From: Rickettsiales bacterium | GTDB lineage: Bacteria > Pseudomonadota > Alphaproteobacteria > Rickettsiales > UBA3002 | Assembly (NCBI GenBank): GCA_947441895.1 | Contig: CANEUT010000028.1 | Span: forward strand, 1 to 13,876 | DNA: 13,876 nucleotides | Direction: 5' to 3' | Part shown: piece after piece, positions 11,934 to 13,876 of the stretch | Position numbering within the stretch: position 1 is the stretch's first letter | How the letters are laid out: each line of letters opens with the position of its first letter | Position numbers and translations under genes: made by a program | The notes under the pieces: generated by a model | What the model saw: the letters and a program-made list of their open reading frames with translations, nothing else | Database searches by the model: none | What the model was told of the DNA's origin: nothing

Positions 11934-13148
11934 ATGGCACTTCCACGCAGTGTATTACTCATCATCACCGGATCGGTCGCGGCTTATAAATCGCTGGAGC
12001 TGATTCGCCTGTTGAAAGCGCGTGGCGTGGCCGTCACCACCATTCTTTCCAAAGGTGGGGCGAAGTTTATTACGCCGCTTGCCGTGTCATCGCTCACCGG
12101 CACCAAAACCTATGATGATTTGTTCAGCCTAACGGATGAAGTGGAAATGGGGCATATTGAATTATCGCGTGTGGCCGATGTGATTTTGGTGGCGCCCGCA
12201 AGTGCCAACATCATGGCGAAAATGGCGGGCGGCATTGCCGATGATTTGGCGACGACTGCTTTATTAGCGACCAACAAGCCCGTTATCATCGCCCCGGCCA
12301 TGAACCATAAAATGTGGCATCACGCCGCCACGCAGCGCAATTTAGCGCAATTGAAAAAAGATGGTGTGCGCGTGATTGAACCGACCGAAGGTGACATGGC
12401 CTGCGGCGAATTCGGCATGGGCCGATTGGCGGAACCGGCCGATATCATCAAAGCGCTGGAGCAGTTCCGCAGCGGTGCGCTAAGCGGCAAACGCGCCATT
12501 GTCACCAGCGGCCCAACGCAAGAGGCGATTGATCCGGTGCGCTATATCGGCAATCGATCATCCGGCAAGCAAGGCCATGCTATTGCCGAGGCACTGGCAA
12601 ACGCGGGCGCGGACGTCACGCTTATTCATGGGCCGGTTTTGTTGCCAACGCCGCACGGCGTGACGGCTATTGAGGCGCATGATGCCGATGCCATGCTGGC
12701 CGCCGTGGAAGCGGCCCTGCCCGCCGATATTTTTGTGGGCGCTGCCGCCGTGGCCGATTGGCGACCCGCCACCACGGCTTCGCAGAAACTGAAGAAACAG
12801 AACATGCTCGACACGCTGACGCTGGAATTTGTGCCCACGCTGGATGTGCTGGGCAGTGTTGCCCAACATAAAAACCGCCCCGTATTGGTGATTGGCTTTG
12901 CTGCCGAGACCGACCAGGTGGCGGTGAATGCCCGCGCCAAACGCTTACGCAAACAATGCGACTGGCTGCTGGCGAATGATGTTTCCACCGCCGTTTTCGG
13001 GGCCGATGATAACGAAGTGCTGGTGATAAGCGCGGAAGGTGAAGAAACCTGGAAGCGTCAAAGCAAGGCCGATATTGCCGCGAAAATCGTCGAAAAAATC
13101 GTCCATCATTTTAGTGCCACTAAACTTGTGAAAGGAAAATCTGCATGA
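11934..13148 (+). CDS. coaBC: Bifunctional CoaBC (Dfp)
   Basis: CoaBC makes phosphopantothenoylcysteine (CoaB, CTP-dependent ligase) and decarboxylates it to phosphopantetheine (CoaC, FMN enzyme) for coenzyme A. In the N-terminal CoaC half: GSVAAYKSLELIRLL, catalytic H74 in MGHIELSR, the PAMNHKMW motif (121-128) and C157 in ACGEFGMGRLAEP. In the CoaB half (from about 185): TSGPTQEAIDPVRYIGNRSSGKQG (with N207), the SQKLKKQ lysine region (284-289) and GFAAET (321-326). The 404-residue length is standard. ATG 11934 gives the right N-terminus, although no strong ribosome binding site is seen. Its stop overlaps the dut start (ATGA). Confidence 0.97.
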   Translation: MALPRSVLLIITGSVAAYKSLELIRLLKARGVAVTTILSKGGAKFITPLAVSSLTGTKTYDDLFSLTDEVEMGHIELSRVADVILVAPASANIMAKMAGGIADDLATTALLATNKPVIIAPAMNHKMWHHAATQRNLAQLKKDGVRVIEPTEGDMACGEFGMGRLAEPADIIKALEQFRSGALSGKRAIVTSGPTQEAIDPVRYIGNRSSGKQGHAIAEALANAGADVTLIHGPVLLPTPHGVTAIEAHDADAMLAAVEAALPADIFVGAAAVADWRPATTASQKLKKQNMLDTLTLEFVPTLDVLGSVAQHKNRPVLVIGFAAETDQVAVNARAKRLRKQCDWLLANDVSTAVFGADDNEVLVISAEGEETWKRQSKADIAAKIVEKIVHHFSATKLVKGKSA

Positions 13149-13600
13149 GCAACGTCACCATCGCCGTTACCCGTTTGGACCATGCGAAAGATTTGAGCCT
13201 GCCCGCCTATGCCACGCCGCAAAGCGCTGGCATGGATTTGCTGGCCGCCATTGGCGAACCCATGACGCTGAAACCCGGCGAACGTAAACTGGTGCCCACT
13301 GGGCTGACGATTGCCCTGCCCGATGGCTATGAAGCGCAGATTCGCCCGCGTTCGGGCCTTGCCTTTAAAAACGGCATTACGGTGGCCAATGCGCCGGGCA
13401 CTATCGACGCCGATTATCGCGGTGAAGTGGGTGTGCTGCTGGTAAATTTGGGCAGCGAGCCATTCGTCATCGAGCGCGGCATGCGCATTGCCCAAATGGT
13501 CATTGCCACTTACACTCGCGCCACGTTTAGTGAAGTGCTGGAACTGCCAAGCACCCAACGCGGCGCTGGCGGCTTCGGTTCCACCGGCACGCAAGGATAA
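13145..13600 (+). CDS. dut: Deoxyuridine triphosphatase (dUTPase)
   Basis: The 151-residue trimeric dUTPase converts dUTP to dUMP and pyrophosphate, keeping uracil out of DNA and feeding dTTP synthesis. All five family motifs are present: AGMDLLA (28-34), PRSGLAFKNGI (68-78), GTIDADYRGEVGV (85-97, with the catalytic aspartate), RIAQMVI (114-120) and the C-terminal RGAGGFGSTG (139-148) that closes over the substrate. It starts at the ATGA overlap with coaBC; AAAGGAAAA a few bases upstream serves as ribosome binding site. The dfp-dut pairing is also found in E. coli. A Rrf2-type gene starts 4 bp after its stop. Confidence 0.98.
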   Translation: MSNVTIAVTRLDHAKDLSLPAYATPQSAGMDLLAAIGEPMTLKPGERKLVPTGLTIALPDGYEAQIRPRSGLAFKNGITVANAPGTIDADYRGEVGVLLVNLGSEPFVIERGMRIAQMVIATYTRATFSEVLELPSTQRGAGGFGSTGTQG

Positions 13601-13604
13601 CGCG

Positions 13605-13876
13605 ATGCTCGTTCCATCGAAGAAAATTTTCTACGCGCTCGAGGCCGTGCTTTACATTGCCTATAACGGAAAAGAGCAGGCGGTGGCGGGTGGTGAACTG
13701 GCCGATGCGCAAAAGCTGCCGCCACGTTATTTAGAACCCATGCTGCAAAAGCTGGTGCGTGCCGGTGTGCTGCGCGGCGTGCGCGGGCCACAAGGCGGTT
13801 ATATGCTGGCACGCGAGCGTCGGCGTATTACCCTTGCTGATATTTCCGCCGCACTGGTTGACAGTAAAGACCTGCC
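13605..13876 (+). CDS. Rrf2-family transcriptional regulator, N-terminal part
   Basis: The first 90 residues of an Rrf2-type winged-helix protein, cut by the right edge. The start MLVPSKKIFYALEAVLYIAYNG is the family's first helix. LADAQKLPPRYLEPMLQKLVRAGVLRGVRGPQGGYMLARERRRITLADI matches the recognition helix and wing (R-Y-L-E-x-M-L-x-x-L and RGxxGGYxLAR). The cysteines that ligate Fe-S clusters in IscR-like members would lie further on, so the sensor type cannot be judged. AAGGA lies about 8 nt before ATG 13605. It is 4 bp after dut, so very probably in the coaBC-dut transcript. Confidence 0.93.
   Translation, partial: MLVPSKKIFYALEAVLYIAYNGKEQAVAGGELADAQKLPPRYLEPMLQKLVRAGVLRGVRGPQGGYMLARERRRITLADISAALVDSKDL

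Noticed and set aside
1..13876. CRISPR arrays, toxin-antitoxin pairs, prophage or transposase genes
   Set aside because: No regularly spaced repeats and no recognisable protein of these types on either strand.

Overview
The window reads as a housekeeping stretch of an alphaproteobacterial chromosome. The evidence is gene content and order: yebC running toward ruvC, rpsT close to dnaA, dnaN behind it, and mutM transcribed away from ubiE-ubiB-coaBC-dut, a neighbourhood familiar from Alphaproteobacteria. Genus cannot be settled from the sequence alone. Base composition looks moderately GC-rich in the core genes. Two short A+T-rich islands stand out.

Left part (1-2460, all on the minus strand): tRNA-Thr(CGT), an orphan 178-residue membrane protein, yebC, a 93-residue membrane protein overlapping the yebC stop, an orphan 122-residue membrane protein, and the first 66 codons of ruvC (Holliday junction resolvase). 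The 122-residue gene sits in a unit flanked by a perfect 18-bp direct repeat that is the first six codons of ruvC. It appears to have split an older ATGA-coupled gene pair without damaging either reading frame.

Middle part (2479-9241, all on the minus strand): in transcription order mutM, rpsT, a rhodanese, dnaA, dnaN, then a compact yceI - cytochrome b561 - yceI cassette. The dnaA-dnaN spacer (383 bp) is packed with inverted repeats and has one good DnaA box. mutM contains a terminator-like hairpin within its coding sequence. A 20-bp near-perfect palindrome abuts the predicted rpsT promoter.

Right part (9455-13876, plus strand): ubiE and ubiB (ubiquinone synthesis), coaBC (coenzyme A synthesis), dut (dUTPase) joined to coaBC by an ATGA overlap, and the start of an Rrf2-type regulator. 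The three successive gaps mutM/ubiE, ubiE/ubiB and ubiB/coaBC each hold a palindromic element with TGTCA...TGACA ends, the type of dispersed intergenic repeat seen in many proteobacterial genomes.

Functionally the window combines replication initiation and clamp loading (dnaA, dnaN), DNA repair and nucleotide hygiene (ruvC, mutM, dut), translation (rpsT, tRNA-Thr, yebC), quinone and CoA synthesis, and an envelope or redox cassette (YceI/b561). I did not find a clear new multi-gene defence or mobile system. The most unusual signals are the seamless insertion at ruvC, the dense repeat elements of the ubi region, and the hairpin-rich dnaA-dnaN spacer.
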